From: JAFGVL01 sp963662245
Lineage (GTDB): Bacteria > Bacteroidota > Bacteroidia > Bacteroidales > Paludibacteraceae
Direction of reading: 5' to 3'
Length of the DNA: 64,000 nt
Assembly: GCA_963662245.2 (NCBI GenBank)
Contig: CAXXVQ010000008.1
Coordinates: 1-64,000 of the forward strand
Part shown: positions 16,169-24,336 of the stretch, piece by piece
Position numbering within the stretch: the first letter of the stretch is position 1
Layout: every line of letters starts with the position of its first letter
Program-made: the position numbers and the translations under genes
Notes under the pieces: model-generated
What the model was told of the DNA's origin: nothing
Seen by the model: the letters and a program-made list of their open reading frames with translations, nothing else
Database searches by the model: none

Positions 16169-17464
16169 TTATTTTGCGATAATTAAAAAGTAATTCTTTT
16201 TCCCTTTTTGCGCTAATAGATATTTCCCATTAATTAGTGATTCTGAATTAATTACACCTTCAAAATCTTGGAACTTATCTTTGTTTAAAGAAAAGCCGTT
16301 TGCTTGAAACATTTTTCTTAATTCGCCCTTAGATGGGAAAATTGCGGCTTTATCAGTGAAAAGATCTATTGCTTTGATGCCGGCTTCAATTTCTGTTTTA
16401 GAGATCTCAAACTGAGGAACACCCTCAAAAACTGAAAGAAGAGTGTCTTCATCCAATTTTCTTAAGGCTTCAGAAGTTGCATTTCCGAATAGGATTCCGG
16501 ATGCTTCAACAGCAGCATTATAATCTTCTTCAGAGTGAACCATGCATGTTACTTCTTTTGCCAATGCTTTTTGTAATGGGCGTAAGTGTGCAGCTTCGTT
16601 TTGCTCTGCAACTAGTTCCTCAATTTCTTCTTTGCTTAAAAAAGTAAAGATCTTGATATATTTTTCAGCATCAGCATCGCTTACATTTAACCAGAATTGG
16701 TAGAATTTGTAAGGTGAAGTGTATTCCCGACTTAGCCATACATTTCCACTTTCTGTTTTCCCGAATTTGCCACCATCAGCTTTTGTAATTAACGGGCATG
16801 TTAGCGCAAATGCTTCTCCTTCATTAGTTTTACGACGAATCAACTCAGTTCCGGTAGTGATATTTCCCCATTGGTCGCTACCTCCCATTTGCAACTTACA
16901 GTTGTAGTTTTCATATAGGTAAAGGAAGTCATAGCCTTGCACTAACTGATAAGTGAACTCAGTAAATGACATCCCGTCAGAGGTTTCTCCGGCAATGCGT
17001 TTCTTTACGCTATCTTTAGCCATCATGTAATTTACAGTGATGTGCTTGCCGATATCGCGGATGAATTCTAGGAATGAGAATTCCTTCATCCAGTCGTAGT
17101 TATTTACTAAAATGGCTTTGTTCTCAGCATTGCTTTCAAAATCAAGAAAGCGTGAAAGTTGTTCCTGGATTACCTCTTGATTATGACGAAGTGTTTCTTC
17201 GTTAAGCAAGTTGCGCTCTTGAGATTTTCCTGAAGGGTCACCAATCATCCCGGTAGCACCCCCAATTAAAGCGATAGGGCGGTGGCCTGCGCGTTGTAGA
17301 TGCTTTAACATCATTACACCCACTAGGTGACCAATATGAAGTGAATCGGCCGTTGGGTCAATACCCACATAAGCCGAAGTTAATTCTTTTTCTAGTTGTT
17401 CTTTAGTTCCCGGCATTACGGTGTGAATCATACCGCGCCATTCTAATTCTTCTACGAAATTCAT
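16169..17464 (-). CDS. tyrS: Tyrosyl-tRNA synthetase
   Basis: TyrS charges tRNA-Tyr. The class I HIGH motif is SLHIGH, at residues 41-46, and the KMSKS equivalent reads KFGKT, the form seen in many bacterial TyrS. The tyrosine-binding region LVQGYDFLYLYEN and GGSDQWGN are present, and the C-terminal ~65 residues form the S4-like RNA-binding domain. The length of 431 residues is full. A TATCTTTG box lies about 100 bases upstream. It is a single gene, separated from the next minus-strand gene by 147 bases. Confidence 0.97.
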   Translation of the reverse strand: MNFVEELEWRGMIHTVMPGTKEQLEKELTSAYVGIDPTADSLHIGHLVGVMMLKHLQRAGHRPIALIGGATGMIGDPSGKSQERNLLNEETLRHNQEVIQEQLSRFLDFESNAENKAILVNNYDWMKEFSFLEFIRDIGKHITVNYMMAKDSVKKRIAGETSDGMSFTEFTYQLVQGYDFLYLYENYNCKLQMGGSDQWGNITTGTELIRRKTNEGEAFALTCPLITKADGGKFGKTESGNVWLSREYTSPYKFYQFWLNVSDADAEKYIKIFTFLSKEEIEELVAEQNEAAHLRPLQKALAKEVTCMVHSEEDYNAAVEASGILFGNATSEALRKLDEDTLLSVFEGVPQFEISKTEIEAGIKAIDLFTDKAAIFPSKGELRKMFQANGFSLNKDKFQDFEGVINSESLINGKYLLAQKGKKNYFLIIAK

Positions 17465-17562
17465 TTTATAAAGAAGTTAAGCGAATATTGAGGAAGTTAC
17501 GGGAAGTTAGGAGATTTACTCTCGTACTGACTTTTCACTCCTCGCTTCTGTTTTTTGCAGCG

Positions 17563-17570
17563 CAAAGATA
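17563..17570 (-). promoter_or_regulatory. -7 box upstream of tyrS
   Basis: Minus strand TATCTTTG, a full match to TAnnTTTG. It leaves about 90 bases of untranslated leader before the tyrS start. I see no clear T-box structure there. Confidence 0.5.
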
Positions 17571-17611
17571 AGAATTAGTTGTAAAGAATAGAAAGTGTCT
17601 GTTGAACAGTT

Positions 17612-18730
17612 TTATCTTCTATAAATATATTCTCTAAATCGTTGGAATCTTTTGGCTCTAGTTCGAGTAGTGATGTCAATCCCATCTAATAGTTCCAAAT
17701 AAGTTTGGATACCGTTTTCTATTTCGTACAAGTAAACAAATTCATCGGCTGTGTGAGATCGAGCAGAGTCACCGGGTCCCATTTTAATGCTTGGGCAAGA
17801 TACGAATGATTGGTCAGAAGTTGTAGGAGATCCAAACAAATTAAGTTTCATTGCTTTTCCTCGTTTTACTAATGGATGCCGCACATCAATAAAAGATGAT
17901 TTGAGTAAAAATGGGCGAGGAGTGACTTCGCACGATACCTGTTGTTTGATTGTGTGGAGTAAATCTTCGTTAGTATAATGTTCGTTGCTGCGTACATCTA
18001 CTGTAAAAGTACATTTGTCAGGAACTACATTGTGTTGTGAACCGGCATTGATTATGGTAACCGTCATTTTTACCTCTCCTAAGTAATTTGAAATTTTTAA
18101 GAAGCGGTGATTTCTAAACCACTCAATGTCCTTCAATGCTTTGTAAAGTGCGTTGTCACCTTCTTTGCGAGCTGCGTGTCCTGCTTTTCCATGTGCAGTA
18201 CAATCCAGAACCATTAATCCTTTTTCGGCAACGGCAATTTGCATCTTAGTTGGTTCGCCAACGATTGCGACATCAATTATTGGTAGTTCATTCATCAAAA
18301 GTTCCATCCCGTCGCTTCCTGTAATTTCCTCTTCGGCAGAGATAGCCATTATCAGATTATATGTTTGTGGCTTTTTAGCAAGTTCAAAAAATGCATGTAG
18401 CATTGAGACCAAACTTGCTCCGGCATCATTGCTGCCTAGTCCGTACAGTTTTCCTTCTTTAATAAGCGGAGTGAATGGATCTTTTGTCCAAGCTCTAGAC
18501 GCTTGTACGGTATCAATGTGTGAATTAAGCATTAAAGTTGGCTTGCTCTCATCGTGAAAAGGAGAAATTATCCACAAGTTGTTTTTTAATCTATGACAGG
18601 TATGTCCTTTGCTTTCAATGTATTTTTGAAGAAAATCAGAAGCAGCAGATTCTTCTGTGCTATATGATGGTATAGCTATTAATTCTTTTAGCAGATTAAT
18701 TGCGCTAAAGTTTATTTCTTTCATTTGCAT
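17612..18730 (-). CDS. M20 deacylase, second argE-like copy
   Basis: An M20 zinc hydrolase related to ArgE, which removes the N-acyl group in arginine synthesis. Metal-site motifs are NSHIDTV, GLGSNDAGAS, SAEEEITG and the tail GPGDSARSHTADEF. It is about two-thirds identical by eye to the copy at 19561-20607 but has an additional basic C-terminus of about 24 residues (TTRTRAKRFQRFREYIYRR). The two copies are separated by a SanA-like gene. Spacing to that gene is 171 bases, unlike the tight spacing in the rest of the operon, so it may have its own promoter. Substrate by analogy: N-acyl-citrulline or N-acyl-ornithine. Confidence 0.82.
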   Translation of the reverse strand: MQMKEINFSAINLLKELIAIPSYSTEESAASDFLQKYIESKGHTCHRLKNNLWIISPFHDESKPTLMLNSHIDTVQASRAWTKDPFTPLIKEGKLYGLGSNDAGASLVSMLHAFFELAKKPQTYNLIMAISAEEEITGSDGMELLMNELPIIDVAIVGEPTKMQIAVAEKGLMVLDCTAHGKAGHAARKEGDNALYKALKDIEWFRNHRFLKISNYLGEVKMTVTIINAGSQHNVVPDKCTFTVDVRSNEHYTNEDLLHTIKQQVSCEVTPRPFLLKSSFIDVRHPLVKRGKAMKLNLFGSPTTSDQSFVSCPSIKMGPGDSARSHTADEFVYLYEIENGIQTYLELLDGIDITTRTRAKRFQRFREYIYRR

Positions 18731-18901
18731 GACTAACTTATTTCAAGGTGGTTACAATGCAGATAATCAGTCGGTTTTATGACCGTTATTATTGCAATTG
18801 ATGCAAATTAAATAAGTTCTTTCATACAAAAGTTAGGCGTAAAAGTAATGTCTGAAAAGTGTAATAGATGAGACGGCGAGGTTACAAAACTAGGTAGGAT
18901 T

Positions 18902-19546
18902 TTACTTAATAAGAATTCTTTCTCCTAAGAACTTTGGTTGAACATTAAATAGCAGATTAAGAAAAAGCTTGACTCTGGCAAATTTTTCCCGGATATTTGT
19001 TTTTAAACCATAAAAGGCTGTTACTTCTTTTGCATTTAAGCCATAGACTTTCCAGCCTTCATGTCTGGCTATATATATTGCCCTTTCATTATGAAATTGT
19101 TGCGAAATGACAATAAACTCTGTTTGACCAAAGATTTTATTCATTCGAATTACGGAATCATAAGTGCGAAATCCTGCGTAATCAAGATAGATGCAGCTAT
19201 CGGGTATGCCTGCGGCTATAAGGGCATTTTTCATGTCTTCCGGTTCGTTGTAAGTCTTTTTACTGTTATCTCCGCTAATAACTATAGAATGTATTTTCCC
19301 TTTTTTGTATAGGTCTATGGTGGCTTCAATTCTATTTTCAAAGTACGCATTGGGTTTTCCGTTTGAAAGTAGTTTTGAAGTACCAAGAAGCAGTGCTGCT
19401 TTTACTTTAGGGCTTGAATCTGATGATGAATAAAGGAATTTTTGTGAACTGCTTTTTACAATTCCATCACAAACAAAAAGGGCAATAATTGAAAGTATTG
19501 CAATTGCTGATAAAAAGAAAAATATCCGCTTTTTGTATTTCTTCAT
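18902..19546 (-). CDS. SanA/YdcF-like membrane-anchored protein
   Basis: A 214-residue protein with one N-terminal transmembrane segment (about 8-27) and a soluble Rossmann-like ElyC/SanA/YdcF (DUF218) domain. Family features are AALLLGTSKLLSNGKPN, IVISGDN, the EPEDM motif and FIVISQQFHNERAIYIA. SanA of E. coli affects envelope permeability and vancomycin sensitivity. It lies between two argE-like copies, 14 bases after the first, so it is cotranscribed with arginine genes, but nothing suggests a biochemical link. Confidence 0.82.
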   Translation of the reverse strand: MKKYKKRIFFFLSAIAILSIIALFVCDGIVKSSSQKFLYSSSDSSPKVKAALLLGTSKLLSNGKPNAYFENRIEATIDLYKKGKIHSIVISGDNSKKTYNEPEDMKNALIAAGIPDSCIYLDYAGFRTYDSVIRMNKIFGQTEFIVISQQFHNERAIYIARHEGWKVYGLNAKEVTAFYGLKTNIREKFARVKLFLNLLFNVQPKFLGERILIK

Positions 19547-19560
19547 CTTTGTTCTAATAT

Positions 19561-20607
19561 CTAGATTGCTAATCCATCCAATAATCCGACATAAGTTTCA
19601 ATGGCTGTTTCAATTTCATTTATGAAAATAAATTCATTGGCTGTATGAGAGCGTGCAGAATCTCCAGGTCCCATTTTTAAGCTAGGGAATGACATCAATG
19701 CTTGGTCAGAAAGAGTAGGTGAGCCGTACATGTTTAAGCCAAGTTCTTTTCCTTTTGTAATTAATGGATGAGATTTATCAATTGATGATGAATTTAGTCT
19801 AGTTGAGCGCGCTTTTACTTCACTTACTACCTTAAGTTGGATTTCATATAGTAAATCTTCATTGCAATAACATTCGTTGCTACGAACATCAACAACAAAA
19901 GTGCATTTATCAGGAACAACATTATGTTGTGTTCCTGCATTTACCATAGTGACGCTCATTTTTACTTCACCAAGTTCATCGCTAACTTTCTCAAAGCGGT
20001 GATTTTTAAACCAAGCAATATCTTCCATTGCTTTATAAATAGCATTGTCTCCTTCGTTGCGAGCTGCATGTCCGGCTCTACCGTAAGCAGTGCAGTCAAG
20101 AACCATTAAGCCTTTTTCTGCAATTGCCATTTGCATACCTGTAGGTTCTCCCACTATGGCAACATCAATTTTTGGGAGTTCCTTTAAAAGGCTTTCCATG
20201 CCGTTTGCGCCTGAAACTTCCTCTTCAGCCGAAGCTGCAAAAATTAAGTTATACGACTGAGTTCTTTCAGTTAAAATAAAGAAAGTATGAAGTAAGCTTA
20301 CTAAGGAAGCCCCTGCATCATTACTTCCAAGCCCAAATAACTTTCCGTCTTGGACTTTTGGTTCATGAGGGTCAAGAGTCCAGCCATTAACAGGTTTTAC
20401 CGTATCAATATGTGAGTTTAGTAAGATGGTAGGCTTGCTTTCATCAAAGCCAGGTGACATTAACCAAATGTTATTGTCCTTACGGTTTGCCACATATCCT
20501 AAACTCTCAATGTAGTTTTGAAGGTTATCTGCCACTGCATTTTCCTCTCGACTATACGATGGAATCGCAATCAATTCTTTTAGTAATTCTATAGCTTGTT
20601 CAGTCAT
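19561..20607 (-). CDS. argE: N-acylornithine/N-acylcitrulline deacylase (ArgE-like, M20)
   Basis: This 348-residue M20 peptidase-fold enzyme should remove the acyl group late in arginine synthesis. Motifs are NSHIDTV (metal His), GLGSNDAGASLVS (bridging Asp), SAEEEVSG (catalytic Glu pair) and GPGDSARSHTANEF. It follows argB by 14 bases and is downstream of a succinyl-type carbamoyltransferase, so the likely substrate is N-succinyl-citrulline rather than acetylornithine. That is inferred from context, not from the sequence of this gene. Confidence 0.85.
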   Translation of the reverse strand: MTEQAIELLKELIAIPSYSREENAVADNLQNYIESLGYVANRKDNNIWLMSPGFDESKPTILLNSHIDTVKPVNGWTLDPHEPKVQDGKLFGLGSNDAGASLVSLLHTFFILTERTQSYNLIFAASAEEEVSGANGMESLLKELPKIDVAIVGEPTGMQMAIAEKGLMVLDCTAYGRAGHAARNEGDNAIYKAMEDIAWFKNHRFEKVSDELGEVKMSVTMVNAGTQHNVVPDKCTFVVDVRSNECYCNEDLLYEIQLKVVSEVKARSTRLNSSSIDKSHPLITKGKELGLNMYGSPTLSDQALMSFPSLKMGPGDSARSHTANEFIFINEIETAIETYVGLLDGLAI

Positions 20608-20621
20608 GGATAAAATGGTTG

Positions 20622-21392
20622 TTATCTTACTATAGTTCCAGTTCCTTTACCTATTTCGTCAGCTTTTGAAATAACGACTTCTGTTACGCCAGCCTCAATT
20701 GCTTGAAATGCATTTTCTAGTTTTGGGATCATTCCGCCTTGGATTGTGCCATCAGCAACATAAGCTTCAAAGTCTGGTTTTGTAATTGTCGATATTACGC
20801 TGTCATCATCATCTGCATCACGAAGCACTCCTTTCTTTTCAAAGCAGTACATCAAAGTTACATCAAAGAATTTAGCTAATGCTTTAGCTGCTTCTCCAGC
20901 TATGGTGTCAGCATTTGTATTTAGCATATTGCCTTGTTTGTCGTGGGTAAGTGGTGCCAATACAGGAACTACGCCTTCAGAAATCAGCGAAGCTAAAATA
21001 TCTGCATTCACTTCTTTTACATCACCAACAAAACCATAATCAACATCTTTTACAGGACGCTTTTCACTTCGCATGTAATTCATGTCTGCTCCTGTTAGGC
21101 CTAAAGCGTTAATGTTTAGAGCTTGTAAGCCGGCAACAATTTTTTTGTTGACCAAGCCACCATAAACCATTGTAACTACATTCAACATGTCTGCATCTGT
21201 AACCCTGCGCCCATCAACCATTTTGCTTTCAATGCCTAGCTGAGATGCAATGCGAGTCGCTGAACGACCACCTCCATGTACAAGCACTTTGTGTTCGTGA
21301 ATATTTGAAAAATCTTTTAGTAACTGGCTCAAAGTTTCCGGTTCTTCTACGATTTGTCCGCCTACTTTGATTATGATAAGTTTTCTTTTCAT
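20622..21392 (-). CDS. argB: N-acylglutamate kinase (ArgB)
   Basis: ArgB phosphorylates N-acetylglutamate, or N-succinylglutamate in Bacteroides-type pathways. The amino acid kinase fold shows KVGGQIVEEP at the N-terminus, VHGGGRSATRIA for the glycine loop, NADTIAGEAAKAL near the substrate site, and GGMIPKLENA before the end. Length is 256 residues, normal. It follows the esterase-like gene by six bases and precedes argE by 14, so all three are one transcript. Confidence 0.93.
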   Translation of the reverse strand: MKRKLIIIKVGGQIVEEPETLSQLLKDFSNIHEHKVLVHGGGRSATRIASQLGIESKMVDGRRVTDADMLNVVTMVYGGLVNKKIVAGLQALNINALGLTGADMNYMRSEKRPVKDVDYGFVGDVKEVNADILASLISEGVVPVLAPLTHDKQGNMLNTNADTIAGEAAKALAKFFDVTLMYCFEKKGVLRDADDDDSVISTITKPDFEAYVADGTIQGGMIPKLENAFQAIEAGVTEVVISKADEIGKGTGTIVR

Positions 21393-21398
21393 TCTGTG

Positions 21399-22334
21399 TT
21401 ATTTTGAGAATTGATATGTGCGCAACCAATTTAGCATTAGTCTTCGCCATTCTTCTGAAAATTCAAAATTTTGGCGCATTCCCCAGCCATGACCTCCTTT
21501 AGGAAAGATATACATAGCTGATGGTATTTTTTTGGCTTTTAGAGCCGAATAGAACATAATACTGTTTTCAGGTGGAACAGTAGAATCATTGTCACTTAAA
21601 AAAAGAATTGTTGGTGGAGTCTTTTTACTGATGTGAAGTTCATTCGAATATAATTTTATTGATTCTTCAGTTGGTTGTTCACCTAAAAGATTTTTTCTAG
21701 ATTGAGTTTTTATGTTCAATTCAGACATTGTAATTACCGGATAAAATAAAGCCATTAAATTAGGTCTAGAGGAAAAATGCTCAATGCTGTCAGTTGCATC
21801 TTTATTGCCCTCATCAAAGTGTGTGCCTAAAGTTGAGGCTAAATGGCCTCCTGCTGAAAACCCGATAACTGCAATTTTATTTTTGTTGATTTTCCATTTT
21901 TTAGCATTAGCCCGAAGAACTTTAATCGCTCTTTTCGCATCGGCAAGCGGAATATTTGATTTTTCATTTGGGAGTCTATATTTTAGAACTACACCAATTA
22001 TTCCTTGTTTATTTAACCATAAAGCCATCTCTGACCCTTCAGATTTGACGGCTTGCCCTTTGTATCCGCCACCGGGACAGATGATAGCCGCCGGGGTATT
22101 CTTTTTTAATGTGTCAGGGAAATAGATGGTCATTGAAGCCGTTGAAATATTGATAAGACGATTCTCATTATCTAATTTCTCAGGCTCTGTAATTCCATTG
22201 CTTTCAGAAGCTAAATTCGGCCAAAGAAGGACTTCAATCTTTGTTTGACTGTAGCCTGAAGCACATAAGACCAGAAGCAAAATGGTTAATAACTTAGCTC
22301 TATGTCTTAGGCTGTTTTTTCCTCTGGGAATCAT
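21399..22334 (-). CDS. Secreted alpha/beta hydrolase (BD-FAE/xylan esterase type)
   Basis: A 311-residue esterase-like protein with a signal peptide (about 12-29). The oxyanion motif CPGGGY and the nucleophile elbow GFSAGG mark the alpha/beta hydrolase fold; the charge and histidine are near SDNDSTVPPEN and PKGGHGWG. Related enzymes deacetylate carbohydrates or act as carboxylesterases in the periplasm. It overlaps argF' by one base (TAATG) and precedes argB by six, yet has no known place in arginine synthesis, so it looks like an insertion into the operon. Confidence 0.83.
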   Translation of the reverse strand: MIPRGKNSLRHRAKLLTILLLVLCASGYSQTKIEVLLWPNLASESNGITEPEKLDNENRLINISTASMTIYFPDTLKKNTPAAIICPGGGYKGQAVKSEGSEMALWLNKQGIIGVVLKYRLPNEKSNIPLADAKRAIKVLRANAKKWKINKNKIAVIGFSAGGHLASTLGTHFDEGNKDATDSIEHFSSRPNLMALFYPVITMSELNIKTQSRKNLLGEQPTEESIKLYSNELHISKKTPPTILFLSDNDSTVPPENSIMFYSALKAKKIPSAMYIFPKGGHGWGMRQNFEFSEEWRRLMLNWLRTYQFSK

Positions 22335-23287
22335 TATAGGTTTTCCAAAATTCTTTTCATTACTACTTGAGCCGAAATTTCACGGTTAGCAGCTTCTTGA
22401 ATTACGATAGATTCAGGGCTTTCGATAACATCGTCGCTCACAATCATATTGCGGCGAACAGGCAAGCAGTGCATGAATTTAGCTTTGTTTGTTAGCGCCA
22501 TTTTCTCTGTTGTAACTGTCCAGCTTCTGTCAGAGCTAAGAATTTGACCATAGTTAGGATCTTGGTATGCTGCCCAGTTTTTTGCGTAAATGAAATCAGC
22601 TCCTGCAAAAGCTTTGTCTTGATCGTATTCCACTTTTGCTCCGCGTACAAATTTTTCGTCAAGTTCATATCCTTTTGGATGGGTGATTACGAAATCAACA
22701 TCCGCTTCGTTCATAAAGTCAGCAAATGAATTTGGAACTGCTTGTGGTAATGCGCGTGGGTGAGGAGCCCAAGTTAAAACCACTTTTGGACGAGCCTTAG
22801 TTTTGTGCTCTTCAATAGTGATTAAGTCAGCAAATGCTTGTAGTGGATGCCCTGTTGCAGCTTCCATGCTGAATACCGGTTTACCTGAATATTTAATGAA
22901 TTGATTAAGAATCTTTTCGTTATAATCATCTTCTTTATTTTCAAATTGAGCAAATGCTCTTACGCCAATTATATCACAATATTGTGCCATTACAGGAACG
23001 GCTTCCAATAGATGCTCAGGTTTGTCGCCATCCATTACTACACCTCTTTCTGTTTCAAGTTTCCAAGCTCCTTGGTTTACATCAAGAACCATAGTGTTCA
23101 TGCCTAGGTTCATAGCTGCTTTTTGTGTGCTTAAGCGTGTGCGCAGACTTGAGTTGAAGAAAATCATCAGGCAAGTTTTGTTCTCGCCTAAATGCTTGTA
23201 TGCATAGCGATCTTTTTTTACTTCTAAAGCTTCTTTGACTGCGGCATTTAAGTCGCCAAGGTCTTTTACATTGGTATAAAATCTCAT
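22334..23287 (-). CDS. argF': N-succinylornithine carbamoyltransferase (ArgF')
   Basis: This 317-residue transcarbamylase has the carbamoyl-phosphate loop SSLRTR (46-51), HPLQ (147-150), WAPHPRALPQ and HCLPVRR. In this enzyme group residue 90 or its equivalent decides the acyl group: Pro90 in the Bacteroides succinylornithine enzyme, Glu92 in Xanthomonas acetylornithine enzyme. Counting from the start here, DGDKPEHL puts proline exactly at 90, so succinyl-ornithine is the expected substrate. It overlaps the hydrolase gene by one base. Upstream, 58 bases separate it from a four-helix-bundle gene. Confidence 0.92.
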   Translation of the reverse strand: MRFYTNVKDLGDLNAAVKEALEVKKDRYAYKHLGENKTCLMIFFNSSLRTRLSTQKAAMNLGMNTMVLDVNQGAWKLETERGVVMDGDKPEHLLEAVPVMAQYCDIIGVRAFAQFENKEDDYNEKILNQFIKYSGKPVFSMEAATGHPLQAFADLITIEEHKTKARPKVVLTWAPHPRALPQAVPNSFADFMNEADVDFVITHPKGYELDEKFVRGAKVEYDQDKAFAGADFIYAKNWAAYQDPNYGQILSSDRSWTVTTEKMALTNKAKFMHCLPVRRNMIVSDDVIESPESIVIQEAANREISAQVVMKRILENL

Positions 23288-23345
23288 GTTTAAATGAAGA
23301 ATTATGAATTATGAATGAAGAATAAAGTCTCCGTCAAATTCCGTA

Positions 23346-23717
23346 TTAATTATTTATTTTATTTTTTACTGTTTTTATAGATGCAATGAGTATTGAGATT
23401 AGTTCATTGCAATCAGAATTTAAACTTATATACATCTTTTCGTCAATATATGATGTGTCTTTTAATATGTTGAGCCAATAATCAGTTTCATTGGCTTCTT
23501 TCAATGCAATACTTAATTTGTGTATAAAGTCAAGATTGCTTTGTCCAAATTCAGATTCCCTAACTAAAGCTCCTACGGCAGTTCCGCTTCTTAATATTTG
23601 TTTACTAAGTATCCACTCTTTTTGTTCTGAGTTGAGAAACTTAGATAAATTTACTATGCGAATAGCAAATTGATAGCTTTTAATATGTAGAATTGATTTT
23701 TCTCGTTTATTCTTCAT
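23346..23717 (-). CDS. Four-helix-bundle (S23/IVP-like) protein
   Basis: A 123-residue all-helical protein of the type first seen encoded in 23S rRNA intervening sequences. Marks are the YQFAIRIVNLSK start and the stretch LRSGTAVGALVRESEFGQS, which is the family signature. Homologues are scattered between unrelated genes across Bacteroidetes and their role is unknown. Here it sits within the pro-arg operon, with AT-rich near-repeats of GAATTATGAA on its downstream side (23292-23330), consistent with a mobile origin. Confidence 0.85.
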   Translation of the reverse strand: MKNKREKSILHIKSYQFAIRIVNLSKFLNSEQKEWILSKQILRSGTAVGALVRESEFGQSNLDFIHKLSIALKEANETDYWLNILKDTSYIDEKMYISLNSDCNELISILIASIKTVKNKINN

Positions 23718-23757
23718 TATAATGTTTTGAATATTCTTAATTCATCATTCTACATTC

Positions 23758-24321
23758 TTAATTTAATAGCATGCTTTGCATTAGGTCTTGGAAATCAATT
23801 AAGTATAAGTCAAGAGTCATGTATTTAACACAAGCTCCCTCATCACAAAGATAGAGCCATTTTTCTTCGAAGCGAACTTGTTCCGCCTGCCATGACCAAA
23901 TGGGTTCATAGGCAAACTTTTCTTTTCCTTCAGCAATATCCTGTTTGAGTTTATGGTCAAGTTTTACCGTTACAGTTGGTGTTTCTCCATCGCCAAAAGA
24001 TTTTTTTAAATAGTCAAGGCTTAAGCTGTCTTTAAGTAGAGCGGTAACTCTCACTAACTTATTTCCTAAAAAAAACAGGTGAAGTTTCTGCATCTTTGTG
24101 TTACCAATACCCATGTCGTATGGTAGTTCATAAACCTGAACTATTTCCGGTAAACCATATAGGTTTGTTTGTCTCATTTCATAGCCTGCATAAGTTTCTT
24201 TTGGAGTCTTTAGTTTAAACTCCCGAAACCCAAAAGAGGTATCTAAGCGTTCTTTAGTTTGTGCATAACTAGATAGAGGAATGATAAATATGAGAATTAG
24301 AAAAAATAAGTTCTTTTTCAT
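23758..24321 (-). CDS. Exported protein of unknown function
   Basis: A 187-residue protein with a clean signal peptide (about 1-20, ending SYAQ). The mature part is a mixed domain with no family I recognise, with repeated aromatic-Lys patterns (WSWQAEQVRFEEKWLYLCDEGA) and a Cys pair near the C-terminus (about 157 and 163). It lies 15 bases downstream of proA and 40 upstream of the four-helix gene, so it is cotranscribed with proline genes. Confidence 0.65.
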   Translation of the reverse strand: MKKNLFFLILIFIIPLSSYAQTKERLDTSFGFREFKLKTPKETYAGYEMRQTNLYGLPEIVQVYELPYDMGIGNTKMQKLHLFFLGNKLVRVTALLKDSLSLDYLKKSFGDGETPTVTVKLDHKLKQDIAEGKEKFAYEPIWSWQAEQVRFEEKWLYLCDEGACVKYMTLDLYLIDFQDLMQSMLLN

Positions 24322-24336
24322 AAAGAATTACTTCGT

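Noticed and set aside
17465..17563. T-box riboswitch upstream of tyrS
   Set aside because: The leader is about 90 bases, shorter than a T-box, and I found no T-box core sequence or antiterminator fold.
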